Shown: positions 1 to 6,883 of the stretch, piece after piece
How positions within the stretch are numbered: the first letter of the stretch is position 1
How the letters are laid out: each line of letters begins with the position of its first letter
From: JBGPIK01 sp041484845
GTDB lineage: Bacteria > Desulfobacterota > Binatia > UBA9968
Reading direction: 5' to 3'
Length of the DNA: 11,417 bases
Assembly (NCBI GenBank): GCA_041484845.1
Contig: JBGPIK010000210.1
Span: 1-11,417, forward strand
Program-made: the position numbers and the translations under genes
The notes under the pieces: model-generated
What the model was told of the DNA's origin: nothing
Databases searched by the model: none
The model's input: only the letters and a program-made list of their open reading frames with translations

Positions 1-99
1 ATATCCCATTTCAAGCGCTTCAGAAAACTCATCGACCGATTCATCACTCTCTCGATTGAACGATCGCAGCTCAGGATGAAAATGGATAAAGAGCAGTGA
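1..99 (+). CDS. 3' end of an unidentified upstream ORF (partial)
   Basis: Frame 1 is open from the window edge to a TGA at 97-99, giving 32 codons rich in basic residues (it includes KRFRKLIDRF and ends KMDKEQ). It could be the C-terminus of a gene that starts outside the window. I do not recognise a family, and an open stretch this short can occur by chance. The 118 bases between it and the next start hold no convincing terminator. The only clear signal there is the ribosome binding site of the next gene. Confidence 0.25.
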   Translation: MSHFKRFRKLIDRFITLSIERSQLRMKMDKEQ

Positions 100-217
100 A
101 AGGAGGGTGTCAGATTACTGAGAACTCGGTAGTCTTGAGGTCATAAATGAATCGCTTTAAGACAATCCGAATCAACGAAAAGACGAGAAGTAATTTATAT
201 CGAGGAGGTCGTTATAA

Positions 218-1288
218 ATGCCGATTTTACTTACCAACGAGGACGTAAAAAAACTGATCACGCCGCAAATTGCTGTCGAGGTGATGAGGGAAACCTACCG
301 CAGTATGGCCGAGGGTACCGGGGTAACGAGGACAAGAAGCCAGACCTTTGGCGAGACAACAAAAGAGGGCACGTTTGTAGAGCTGCGAACTATGGATGGA
401 ATTATTCCGGCTTTCGGGGCTGTCGGTATGAGAATACTTCCCGACCTGCATAGCTGGCCAAAAGTAGACAACAATTTTAGATACGACAAAATTCCGAAGG
501 CAAATAGGAAATTTCTAGCGTTCGATTTGATTTTTGATTTAGACACGGCTGATCTCCAGGCGGTGGTTCAGGACGCCTACCTACAGCAGATGAGGATAGC
601 GGGCGCTCACGGTGTTGCTGCAGATTATCTAGCTCGAAAGAACGCCAGCCGCGTTGGAGTCATCGGCTCCGGGTGGCTTGCTCACGGGGTCCTTGAAGGA
701 ATCAGCGTAGTGCGCCGCCTTAAGTCGCTCAAGGTCTTTAGTCCCACCAAGGCGAACCGGGAAAAGTTCGCCGAAGACGTGGCGCGAAAGTTCGCCTTGC
801 CGGCCGACGTTGTAGATAGCGCCGAGTCAGTCACAAAGGACGTGGACATTATCATTGTGTGCACTAATACGATTGATCCGGTGTTTTTGAGCAAATGGCT
901 TACCCCTGGCGTGCACCTGGATGCTATCTCGGGCAGAGATATCGATGACGACACTTTTGCGAGGTGTGATTACACAGTGCTCAGCATGAGAGAAGGTAAA
1001 TGCAACGAAGGTCTCAACTTTGCGCCACCGGTCTTGAGAGAGAAACTCGAGGCCCGATTTTCACCCTTTAAACGGCCCATTCAATGGGACAAGTACCCAG
1101 AGTTAGGAGAGGTCATCTTGGGAAAAGCGCGTAAGCGAGTCAACGACGAAGAGATCACCTTCTTCTGCAACAACGTTGGCTTTGGAGCACAGTTTGCCGC
1201 TTTGGGGGGAAAGGCGGTTGCGCTGGCTAAGGAACGAGGCATCGGCAAATTCTTTTCCATCGATGACTGGTACGAGGACGTAAGATAA
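218..1288 (+). CDS. Ornithine cyclodeaminase / mu-crystallin family protein
   Basis: A 356-residue protein of the OCD/mu-crystallin family (PF02423), a cytoplasmic NAD(P)-dependent family that includes ornithine cyclodeaminases, alanine dehydrogenases and imine/ketimine reductases. Visible features are the N-terminal half with an E-L-R-T-M strand (residues 55-59), the linker helix QQMRIAGAHGVAADYLAR (123-140), the Rossmann dinucleotide loop VGVIGSGW (146-153), and the conserved C-terminal block LGEVILGKA followed by NNVGFG (296-323). The Rossmann loop reads GSGWLAHG where most family members have GSGxQA, so cofactor or substrate details may differ. The start is well supported: GAGGAGG at 202-208 lies 9 bases before the ATG. 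The stop codon overlaps the start of the downstream binding-protein gene by one base, which suggests translational coupling and a shared pathway. The substrate cannot be read from the sequence; true ornithine cyclodeaminase activity is only one possibility. Confidence 0.88.
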   Translation: MPILLTNEDVKKLITPQIAVEVMRETYRSMAEGTGVTRTRSQTFGETTKEGTFVELRTMDGIIPAFGAVGMRILPDLHSWPKVDNNFRYDKIPKANRKFLAFDLIFDLDTADLQAVVQDAYLQQMRIAGAHGVAADYLARKNASRVGVIGSGWLAHGVLEGISVVRRLKSLKVFSPTKANREKFAEDVARKFALPADVVDSAESVTKDVDIIIVCTNTIDPVFLSKWLTPGVHLDAISGRDIDDDTFARCDYTVLSMREGKCNEGLNFAPPVLREKLEARFSPFKRPIQWDKYPELGEVILGKARKRVNDEEITFFCNNVGFGAQFAALGGKAVALAKERGIGKFFSIDDWYEDVR

Positions 1289-2271
1289 TGACTTTACGAA
1301 ACGTGTTAGTCGTTTCCATCCTGCTTCTATCATCAACGACATCCCCGGCTGATTCGCAGAATCTAAAGGTAGGCTACCCGTCCATCGGCGGCGCACAAAC
1401 GCCGCTGTTTGTGGCGAAGGAGTCCGGAGCTTTTCGCCGGCAGGGTTTGAATGTTGAGACTATTTTTATCGCGGGCGGAAACAGGGTCGTGCAATCCATG
1501 ATTGCGGGAGATATTCAATTCGCCCAGGTCAGCCAGGCCCCTGCCATCTCCGCTTCACTTGCCGGCGCCGATTTGGTTTTCATTGCTAACCTTTATCCCA
1601 CTTTAGTTTATTCCCTGTGGGTGGCTCCGGAAATAAAACGACCCGCTGATCTCAAGGGTAAAAAGCTGGGAGTCACAAGTTTCGGTTCTGTCATCGACTT
1701 CGGCACCCGGCTATTTTTGAAAAAGTTCAACTTGATGCCGGACAGGGACGTGGCTCTCATTCAAGTGGGTGGTCAAACTAATGCTGTGGCGGCCCTTGCC
1801 GCAAAAGCGATCCAAGGGTGCCTGCTTAACCCACCTGCTTCCATCGAGGCCAAAAAGCTCGGCGGCCAGGAACTGTTCGATCTGCGTGAACTAGGCGTGG
1901 ATTATGCGTTCGTAGGGGTTGCCGTCAGCCGAGCTTACTGGACGCGAAACCCGGATATCGTGGAGAGATTTACAAAAGCTTATGTAGAGGGCATAAGCAT
2001 CGCCAAGAAAGATCCCGGGCTGACCATTCGGGTGTTGGAAAAATATACCAAAGCTACGGACCAGAGGGAATTGGCAGAAACTTACCGGGTATTTGTAACC
2101 AACGCTTTACTGGATAAGCCGTACACGACCGACCAAGGCATACAAGCTAATCTGGATGGTTTGGGACCAAAATTAAAGGTCGCCCAAAATGCCAAGCCAC
2201 AAACTTTTTATGACAACCAGATCATCGATAATTTAGAAAAGAGTGGATACATCAAATCACTCTATCAATAG
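1288..2271 (+). CDS. ABC transporter substrate-binding protein (NMT1/THI5-like, SsuA/TauA type)
   Basis: A 327-residue exported binding protein. Residues 1-24 form a signal peptide (MTLRN, then VLVVSILLLSS, ending near PADSQ). The mature part begins LKVGYPSIGG, followed by the family pattern TPLFVAKESGAF, then the ligand-domain block DLKGKKLGVTSFGS (around 127-140) and the C-terminal NLEKSGYIKSLY. This family binds small organic ligands (sulfonates, pyrimidine precursors, aromatic acids) in the periplasm and passes them to an ABC permease. No permease or ATPase is encoded nearby, so it either uses one elsewhere or acts otherwise. The ATG overlaps the stop of the upstream OCD-family gene by one base, so the two are almost certainly co-translated, suggesting that it supplies the dehydrogenase's substrate. 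Family call is firm; ligand unknown. Confidence 0.87.
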   Translation: MTLRNVLVVSILLLSSTTSPADSQNLKVGYPSIGGAQTPLFVAKESGAFRRQGLNVETIFIAGGNRVVQSMIAGDIQFAQVSQAPAISASLAGADLVFIANLYPTLVYSLWVAPEIKRPADLKGKKLGVTSFGSVIDFGTRLFLKKFNLMPDRDVALIQVGGQTNAVAALAAKAIQGCLLNPPASIEAKKLGGQELFDLRELGVDYAFVGVAVSRAYWTRNPDIVERFTKAYVEGISIAKKDPGLTIRVLEKYTKATDQRELAETYRVFVTNALLDKPYTTDQGIQANLDGLGPKLKVAQNAKPQTFYDNQIIDNLEKSGYIKSLYQ

Positions 2272-2321
2272 CAAGGGTAAGATTTGGACTCTGTAGCGAT
2301 TCCCTATAGAAGGAGAACAGC

Positions 2322-2591
2322 GTGCTCGGCGGAAGGCCTTTTATTTTAAGTTTGCTGTTCATTTATGTCTTTTTCATTTCTCCCTCGGCGTCGGCCCTCG
2401 CGGAGGACTTTTACAAAACCAAGACAATCAACTTTATCGTCGGCACCTCGCCGGGTGGTGGATTCGATACTTATACCCGGGCAACCTCCCGGTACATCGG
2501 TAGGCACATACCAGGGCAACCTAAAAATCCATCTCATGTCATCCCGCGGTCCAAATCGGGCCGCCGTTTCGTTTCAGTAAACTTAGATTGA
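2322..2591 (+). pseudogene. Truncated TctC/Bug-family tricarboxylate transporter binding protein
   Basis: Starts with GTG behind a good site (AAGGAGA, 2310-2316). The first ~28 residues are a signal peptide (FILSLLFIYVFFISPSASALA), then comes the canonical N-terminal signature of tripartite tricarboxylate transporter binding proteins: DFYKTKTINFIVGTSPGGGFD, here split as FYKTKTINFIVG and TSPGGGFDTYTR, followed by RYIGRHIPGQP. Family members run to about 320-340 residues; this frame ends at 89. After PGQPKNPSH the sequence no longer follows the family, and the following 250 bases show no continuation that I can recognise in any frame. It lies 50 bases after the binding-protein gene and was probably part of the same operon before being broken. 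Most likely non-functional, with the break at roughly 2515-2560 next to transfer-gene debris. Confidence 0.75.
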
Positions 2592-2655
2592 ATTGTGTTC
2601 TCCGACGACTAAGTCCGGCGAGATTTGCCTGACGCGTCGTAGGCTCAATTCAATC
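2586..2655. repeat. Perfect 10-bp inverted repeat flanking 50 bp
   Basis: GATTGAATTG at 2586-2595 is the exact reverse complement of CAATTCAATC at 2646-2655. Inside it, ACGAC (2604-2608) can pair with GTCGT (2636-2640), extending the potential hairpin with internal loops. The left arm overlaps the end of the broken TctC-family frame. It might be a fossil of a short inverted-repeat element, a cruciform, or a transcription-ending structure; it has no T-tract, so an intrinsic terminator is unlikely. Confidence 0.4.
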
Positions 2656-2867
2656 CTGCGACATAAGGTGTGGTAGCGAGGCGGTTCGTAGTCCGCGTAT
2701 CGGGGATGAATTAAACTGCTCTGTGCAGGTATATTGGTCTTTCTCTGCGTCTCGCTGGGCTTGCCCCTGCTTGATATCCTTGAACCTACGAAATGATCTG
2801 TTTATCGCGTCTACTTGGCGCAATATCGCCGATCTAATTATCACTGGCATCACGTACATTCCGGCGC

Positions 2868-3375
2868 ATGCAACGCGCCATCCTATTTGCGCCACTGTTA
2901 TTCGTACCTACGGTCCTTCACGCTCGGGCGATTAGGTGGGAAGGAAATCCCATCTCGATTTCCATCTCTAGTGAGCGGCTTACCCGAATCGAGTTTCCCG
3001 AAACCCTGCGATCGGTTTTTCTTACCCGGTCCGATATCGCTGTAGAACGAGAAGAGAAATCGCTCTATATGCGGGCGCTCGCGCCGGACGCAGAGAATTC
3101 TCCTTTTTGTTGTCGGAGAAAGCGGGACCACTTACGAAATAAACCTGTCTAACTCCGACAATCCAGATGCAACCGTTGTCATCTCCTCTGTTCCTAGATC
3201 CCTGCGGACTCAGACGGAGCAAGCTAAACAAGTGCCCGCTCTGGCTCTCATGCGGTCGATGGCTCTCGCAATTCTGTATCATGTAATCGTGAGGTGGAAG
3301 CCAAGGCATGAGACTATTTGCGACGACAGCGACTCTCAAACGTATTGGAACGCTATTTGCCGTAAAGTTCCTTGA
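2868..3375 (+). pseudogene. Frameshifted remnant resembling conjugative transfer protein TraK
   Basis: The first frame (2868 to about 3098) begins with a signal peptide (MQRAILFAPLLFVPTVLHARA) and continues with ISISSERLTRIEFPE, a DIAVE strand and LYMRALAPDAE. It then runs into unrelated sequence, while the +1 frame from about 3100 picks up a smooth continuation: LLFVVGESGTTYEINL, then NPDATVVISSVP and ALALMRSMAL, ending at a TGA at 3373-3375. This succession matches my recollection of TraK-like secretin-related proteins of F-type conjugation systems. One base gained or two lost close to 3099 would explain the break. The remnant is shorter than a full TraK and its last bases overlap the convergent binding-protein gene. 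No other transfer gene is recognisable. The TraK assignment is from memory of the family pattern; the two-frame structure is directly visible. Confidence 0.5.
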
Positions 3376-4357
3376 AGAATCCTTCTCTCTCCAGTTCTTG
3401 TAAGAATCGCAAATTGACAAATTCTTCGGGCTTTCGTCCTCTCGCGCCCGGCGCTCGTTTAGCGACTTCCTCAAGAGCAAAACGGATTCCTTCTAGATTG
3501 GGGTACGCCTTCGAGTCTGTGATATGGACGTAGTCCTGGTAGGTTGCTTCGAGAAACTCGGGATTCTTTATTTTTACATATCTGTCTAGGATCGCTTTTG
3601 TCGGCTCTGGATTTGTTAACCCGTAATGAATCCCTGCAATCAGTCCTTTTAAATAACTTTTGACGAGTTGGGGTTCATCTCGGATGATACGATCCGTAGT
3701 TTCTACGATGGCCTGCGGGTAAGGGATCTGAAGTTGAGCCAGGTCGGCGATGACCGGGTAGCCTTGTTTTTGCGCGGTGATATCCAGAGGAACGCCGACG
3801 ATGGTTGCATCAATTGTTCCGGCGACTAAAGCGGCAAAACGGTTCGACTGCTCTCCCGCCTGAACGATGACAACGTCCTTATCTGCGCTCAGAGCGAACT
3901 TTCCTAAAAACAGACGAACGGCAGTATCCGTGCTTGAGCCGAAGCGGCTGATGCCAATTTTCTTGCCCCTAAGTTGATCCGAACGGGTAATTCCTTTGGC
4001 GACGATCATTTTGTAGGGGAGGGTATTAATGAGCGCGGCGACGATGATGCTGTCCGAGCCCGCCGACCGGGACGCGATGGTTACGGGCCCGGCAACCATG
4101 GAAATCTTTACTTCCCCCGCCATCGAGGCCTGCGCAAGTAGTGAACCGGCTTGAAAGACGACAAGCCTTGCATCCAGTCCATATTTTCGAAACAGGCCCG
4201 TGTCTCGTGAAACGAACGAGTGAATGGTGTTGTTATTTAATCCGGCAATGCCCACCGGAACCGGAGTGAGGGTTTGCGCAAACAAGTGAGGCGGCACTGA
4301 CGAAACTGATAAACAAAGGATTAAAAGTTGCACGGCGATTTTATTTGCTCGTGTCAT
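3353..4357 (-). CDS. ABC transporter substrate-binding protein (NMT1/THI5-like)
   Basis: A 334-residue periplasmic binding protein paralogous to the ones at 1288 and 6884. It has a signal peptide (MTRANK, then VQLLILCLSVSS, ending near LFAQ), a family-typical start (VPVGIAGLNN, then FVSRDTGLFRKYG), the shared block LRGKKIGISRFGSSTD, the strand DVVIVQAGEQSN, and a C-terminal motif LEREGFFKELYG. The ATG at 4357 is preceded by AGAGG with 5-base spacing and gives a compact n-region; an in-frame ATG six codons earlier (4375) also has a plausible site (AAAGG) and cannot be excluded (340 residues). It is transcribed divergently from the cyclase gene, suggesting that the two may share regulation. No permease or ATPase is near. 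Ligand unknown. Confidence 0.86.
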   Translation of the reverse strand: MTRANKIAVQLLILCLSVSSVPPHLFAQTLTPVPVGIAGLNNNTIHSFVSRDTGLFRKYGLDARLVVFQAGSLLAQASMAGEVKISMVAGPVTIASRSAGSDSIIVAALINTLPYKMIVAKGITRSDQLRGKKIGISRFGSSTDTAVRLFLGKFALSADKDVVIVQAGEQSNRFAALVAGTIDATIVGVPLDITAQKQGYPVIADLAQLQIPYPQAIVETTDRIIRDEPQLVKSYLKGLIAGIHYGLTNPEPTKAILDRYVKIKNPEFLEATYQDYVHITDSKAYPNLEGIRFALEEVAKRAPGARGRKPEEFVNLRFLQELEREGFFKELYGK

Positions 4358-4504
4358 TTTTGCCTCTAATAACATTGCAGCCTTTCCAACGTGTTGCCGG
4401 ATACTATAATTCTTGAGCGAGATACCACGAAACTTAATGGGGCTTCAAGCTGCATCTCGGTCGTGTCATCTTGTCCGCACGTTCTACGCGGGTATTACTA
4501 AAGA

Positions 4505-4532
4505 TTGACAGAGGTCAATTCAGTTCGATATC
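4505..4532 (+). promoter_or_regulatory. Candidate sigma-70 type promoter for the cyclase gene
   Basis: TTGACA (4505-4510, perfect -35) is followed after 16 bases by GATATC (4527-4532), a weak -10. Transcription would begin near 4540, leaving about 37 bases of leader before the ATG at 4577. A second AT-rich box TATAAT at 4405-4410 is a perfect -10 without a convincing -35. Prediction by eye only. Confidence 0.3.
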
Positions 4533-4576
4533 TTCTGGCTTGCCGCGGAACCGTTCAGGTGAGGGAAAACACTGAT

Positions 4577-5452
4577 ATGGCGACTACAAACGAAATCGAT
4601 GAGCTCGGTGCGACAAAATTACTGACCCCCGGAGTCATACGTTCAGCGGTAGGTCTGGTCAAGAAAGGGAAAGTTTATTCTTTGGGACAAGTACTGGAAC
4701 CTGGCATGCCACGTTTGCCGCGCCATCCGCCGCTCGTGGTGGCAGCCTCCACGACTCCATACCAGTCTCAGCGCCGCTGGCAAGAGCGGGGAGCAAAAAA
4801 TCTGCCCGGAGCAGCGTCCGAGCGAGTGGAGATCAATACGCATAGCGGTACGCATATTGACGCCCTTGGCCATTGGTCCAACTGTAACCAGAATTATGGC
4901 GGGTTGGACGCAAAAGAAAATTATACCGAAGCGGGACTTCTTCATTTGGGCGTCGAGCATATACCGCCCATTGTGGCGCGGGGAGTTCTTATCGATGTCG
5001 CGGAGCGCGGGGGCGCGGAAATGCTCGAATCCGGCCAGGTGATCACGGTCCGAGATATCCAATCGTTTCTGAAAGATCATCGACTATCTCTATCAAAAGG
5101 CGATGTCGTCTTGCTCTACACCGGCTGGTCTAAATTGTGGCACACGCGTGATCTCCGCTATTGCACTTCTGAGCCGGGACCGGGCCGGCAAACCGCCACA
5201 TGGCTGGCGGATCAGGATATTGTCGCGTTAGGAACCGACACGATGGCGGTCGATGTAGATCCGCCTGAAGACCCAGCCTTTCCTCGCGTGGTACATCAGA
5301 TTATGCTCGTAGAGCGCGGTGTGCACCTCATCGAAAACCTGTATTTGGATGAGCTTGTCGGAGACAAAGTCTACGAATTCCTCTTTGTCCTCGCAACTCC
5401 AAAGCTCAAAGGCGGTACCGCCTTTCCTGTTGAACCTATTGCGATTGTTTGA
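4577..5452 (+). CDS. Cyclase family protein (PF04199, kynurenine formamidase-like)
   Basis: A 291-residue metal-dependent hydrolase-like protein of the cyclase family. The metal-binding signature HSGTHIDALGH occupies residues 89-99, with His89, His93, Asp95 and His99 as likely ligands. Downstream there is the strand GDVVLLYTGW and the C-terminal block VDVDPPEDP, then ENLYLDEL, typical of longer family members that hydrolyse amides or lactones. KynB-type kynurenine formamidases are about 210 residues, so this is one of the larger, functionally undefined relatives. The frame can be extended upstream to a TTG at 4505, but that codon forms a perfect -35 box; the ATG at 4577 with GAGGG at 4561-4565 is preferred. 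It is a single gene, divergent from the binding protein at 3353-4357, which may take up the compound that this enzyme opens. Confidence 0.85.
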   Translation: MATTNEIDELGATKLLTPGVIRSAVGLVKKGKVYSLGQVLEPGMPRLPRHPPLVVAASTTPYQSQRRWQERGAKNLPGAASERVEINTHSGTHIDALGHWSNCNQNYGGLDAKENYTEAGLLHLGVEHIPPIVARGVLIDVAERGGAEMLESGQVITVRDIQSFLKDHRLSLSKGDVVLLYTGWSKLWHTRDLRYCTSEPGPGRQTATWLADQDIVALGTDTMAVDVDPPEDPAFPRVVHQIMLVERGVHLIENLYLDELVGDKVYEFLFVLATPKLKGGTAFPVEPIAIV

Positions 5453-5790
5453 AGTAGCTCGGCAGAAAATTTCGAGGGTCAGGAGAAAGATTCGTAGAAA
5501 GGGGAATTTAGTGGGCCGGGCTATTGAGTCATGACGCTTTTTTAAATTAGATTCTCACAGCGCTCTAACTATGCTAACTGGCTGTTCAGCCTCAACTACT
5601 ATAAAGCACTCAACAGCTTCTCTCTAGGAATTCCGTTACGAAGGAATCCACGACACTTCGAAAGATTACCCGTGCGGTCATTCGTCGAGTCGAAAGCCCG
5701 AGCGGAGTCGGCTCCGGGGTCCGACATAACAATCTTTGCAATCTTTCGGCTTCGGTCCGTTTTTGTTGTGGGGAGCACTTTGGGGCAAAT
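5453..5790. other. Intergenic stretch without recognised gene
   Basis: No frame here resembles a protein that I recognise. The only structure noted is a short hairpin, GTCGG (5707-5711) with CCGAC (5721-5725) around a 9-base loop, without a following T-run. It lies 250 bases past the cyclase stop, so it is not an obvious terminator for that gene. Confidence 0.4.
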
Positions 5791-5825
5791 CTAGACTTTG
5801 GTATTTGTCGTCTTGCCCATTGGGC

Positions 5826-6096
5826 TTAACCGTTCCGTGAATAATCGGCCTTGCCCGCGATCACGCCCCGCACGCCCCCGCGCGGATTGACACTGTCCCC
5901 CGGATCTCCGAGGAATCAGATGAATGTGGCAATGCATTACGGTTTGTCCGGCGGATGCACCCATATTGACGCCCACGTTGTAGCGGTCCGGTCTGAAACG
6001 GCCATCCAATAACTTCTTCGCCTCGTCCAACATAGCCCAGAGCGCCGTTCTCTCGTCGGGTGTCACTGAGAAATAATCGGAGAAATGACGATTCGG
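5826..6096 (-). pseudogene. HIT-family protein (histidine triad), N-terminally truncated and frameshifted
   Basis: On the minus strand, from about 6096, the frame reads PNRHFSDYF, then VTPDERTALW, YNVGVNMGASAGQTV and the histidine triad HCHIH (5920-5934) followed by LIPRRSG. This is the second half of a HIT-domain nucleotide hydrolase/transferase. After RRSG the frame goes off, but removing one base from the five-C run at 5897-5901 (G on the coding strand) restores GDSVNPRGG, VRGVIAGKADY and a stop at 5826-5828, exactly the family's usual ending. The N-terminal half (about 40-50 residues) is missing: homology ends abruptly near 6096, next to an AAAAG...CTTTT sequence at 6105-6121. Either a true pseudogene with two lesions or a truncated gene plus a homopolymer sequencing error. 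A GTG at 6064-6066 could start a shortened product of 91 residues in the unrepaired frame, but this would lack the strands before the P-x-R-H motif. Confidence 0.75.
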
Positions 6097-6836
6097 GCGA
6101 AGAGAAAAGGGACAGACTTTTGGTAAGAACCGACAGACGCGACTCTCGTGTTGGGGACCTTGACGTTATTGATTGGTCATCACGTGTTTGAGATCAGACA
6201 TTCGTTCCGGTGGTTGATCTCTAAAATCTCGATGTCCCTGGAAGCTGCCTGTAGCCGCTTCGCAAGCTTTTAATAAAAGCCGTCAACCTGCGGATGAGAA
6301 AGGGTGCGCGCGAATTCTAGATTGGTCGTGCATGCGAAGGCATTCCGAAAATTTGGAAAATTCAAGGTTTCTTAGCACGATCTGCAAGTTACGGCTCCCC
6401 GTACCCCTTGCTAGATAAGAAGTTTCGAGCCGGCACGGCAGTTGCAGTGCTGCTTCTAGATACAGAGAAAGAACATTGGTCACGTCAGGAGCATTTGGCC
6501 TTTACAGCGCTGCCGCTCTCGTCAAAGACCTGTCGACGATGACTAAACACGGTGACTGGATTTACTGTCGTACTTACCTCTTGGGAGGTGGGCTGGATCA
6601 AATGATATAGCGAGGCCTAGTCTCCTTGATCGCTTAGCAGTCGGGCCGAAATAAACTGGCGCCCGCGAATTCGGTCCGTTTAATTTGAAAAATTGATGTT
6701 GGCAACGTAGGTCCAGCAAAACGGAACCACCTCAGTCGAAACGCTCTTAGGCTCGGCTGTTCAAAATTTCACCAAACGAACCGCGGGTACTCGAAACTAG
6801 CTCCGGGAAATGAGTGAGAGATCTTGGGTCTTGATA
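6097..6836. other. 740-bp stretch without recognised intact gene
   Basis: Probably decayed DNA. Two short open stretches look protein-like without being identifiable: on the + strand a frame through 6480-6610 reading FGLYSAAALVKDL, then HGDWIYCRTYLLGGG and ending at TAG 6608-6610; and on the minus strand 6283-6483 (66 codons, not recognised, no good ribosome binding site). At 6105-6121 AAAAG and CTTTT flank GGACAGA; this resembles the borders of some REP-type repeats but only one copy is present in the window. Confidence 0.35.
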
Positions 6837-6866
6837 CTGACCTTGAAAAAGACACTTTGCTATTCA
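6837..6866 (+). promoter_or_regulatory. Candidate promoter for the right-hand operon
   Basis: CTGACC (6837-6842) as -35, 18 bases, then TATTCA (6861-6866) preceded by TG at 6858-6859 (extended -10). The predicted start near 6873 lies a few bases before the preferred ATG at 6884. Seen by eye; both boxes are imperfect. Confidence 0.25.
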
Positions 6867-6883
6867 CAAAGAGAACACAACAC

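Noticed and set aside
3022..3480. 152-codon minus-strand frame
   Set aside because: Overlaps both the TraK-like remnant and the 3' end of the binding-protein gene; composition is not protein-like.
4505..4576. TTG start extending the cyclase by 24 codons
   Set aside because: The TTG is part of a perfect -35 hexamer, the extra residues do not look like the family N-terminus, and the ATG at 4577 has its own GAGGG.
5707..5725. Hairpin as an intrinsic terminator for the cyclase gene
   Set aside because: Only 5 bp, no T-run, and more than 250 bases beyond the stop codon.
6105..6121. REP/RAYT-type repeat border
   Set aside because: The sequence around GGGACAGAC recalls such borders, but there is one copy only, no partner and no transposase in the window.
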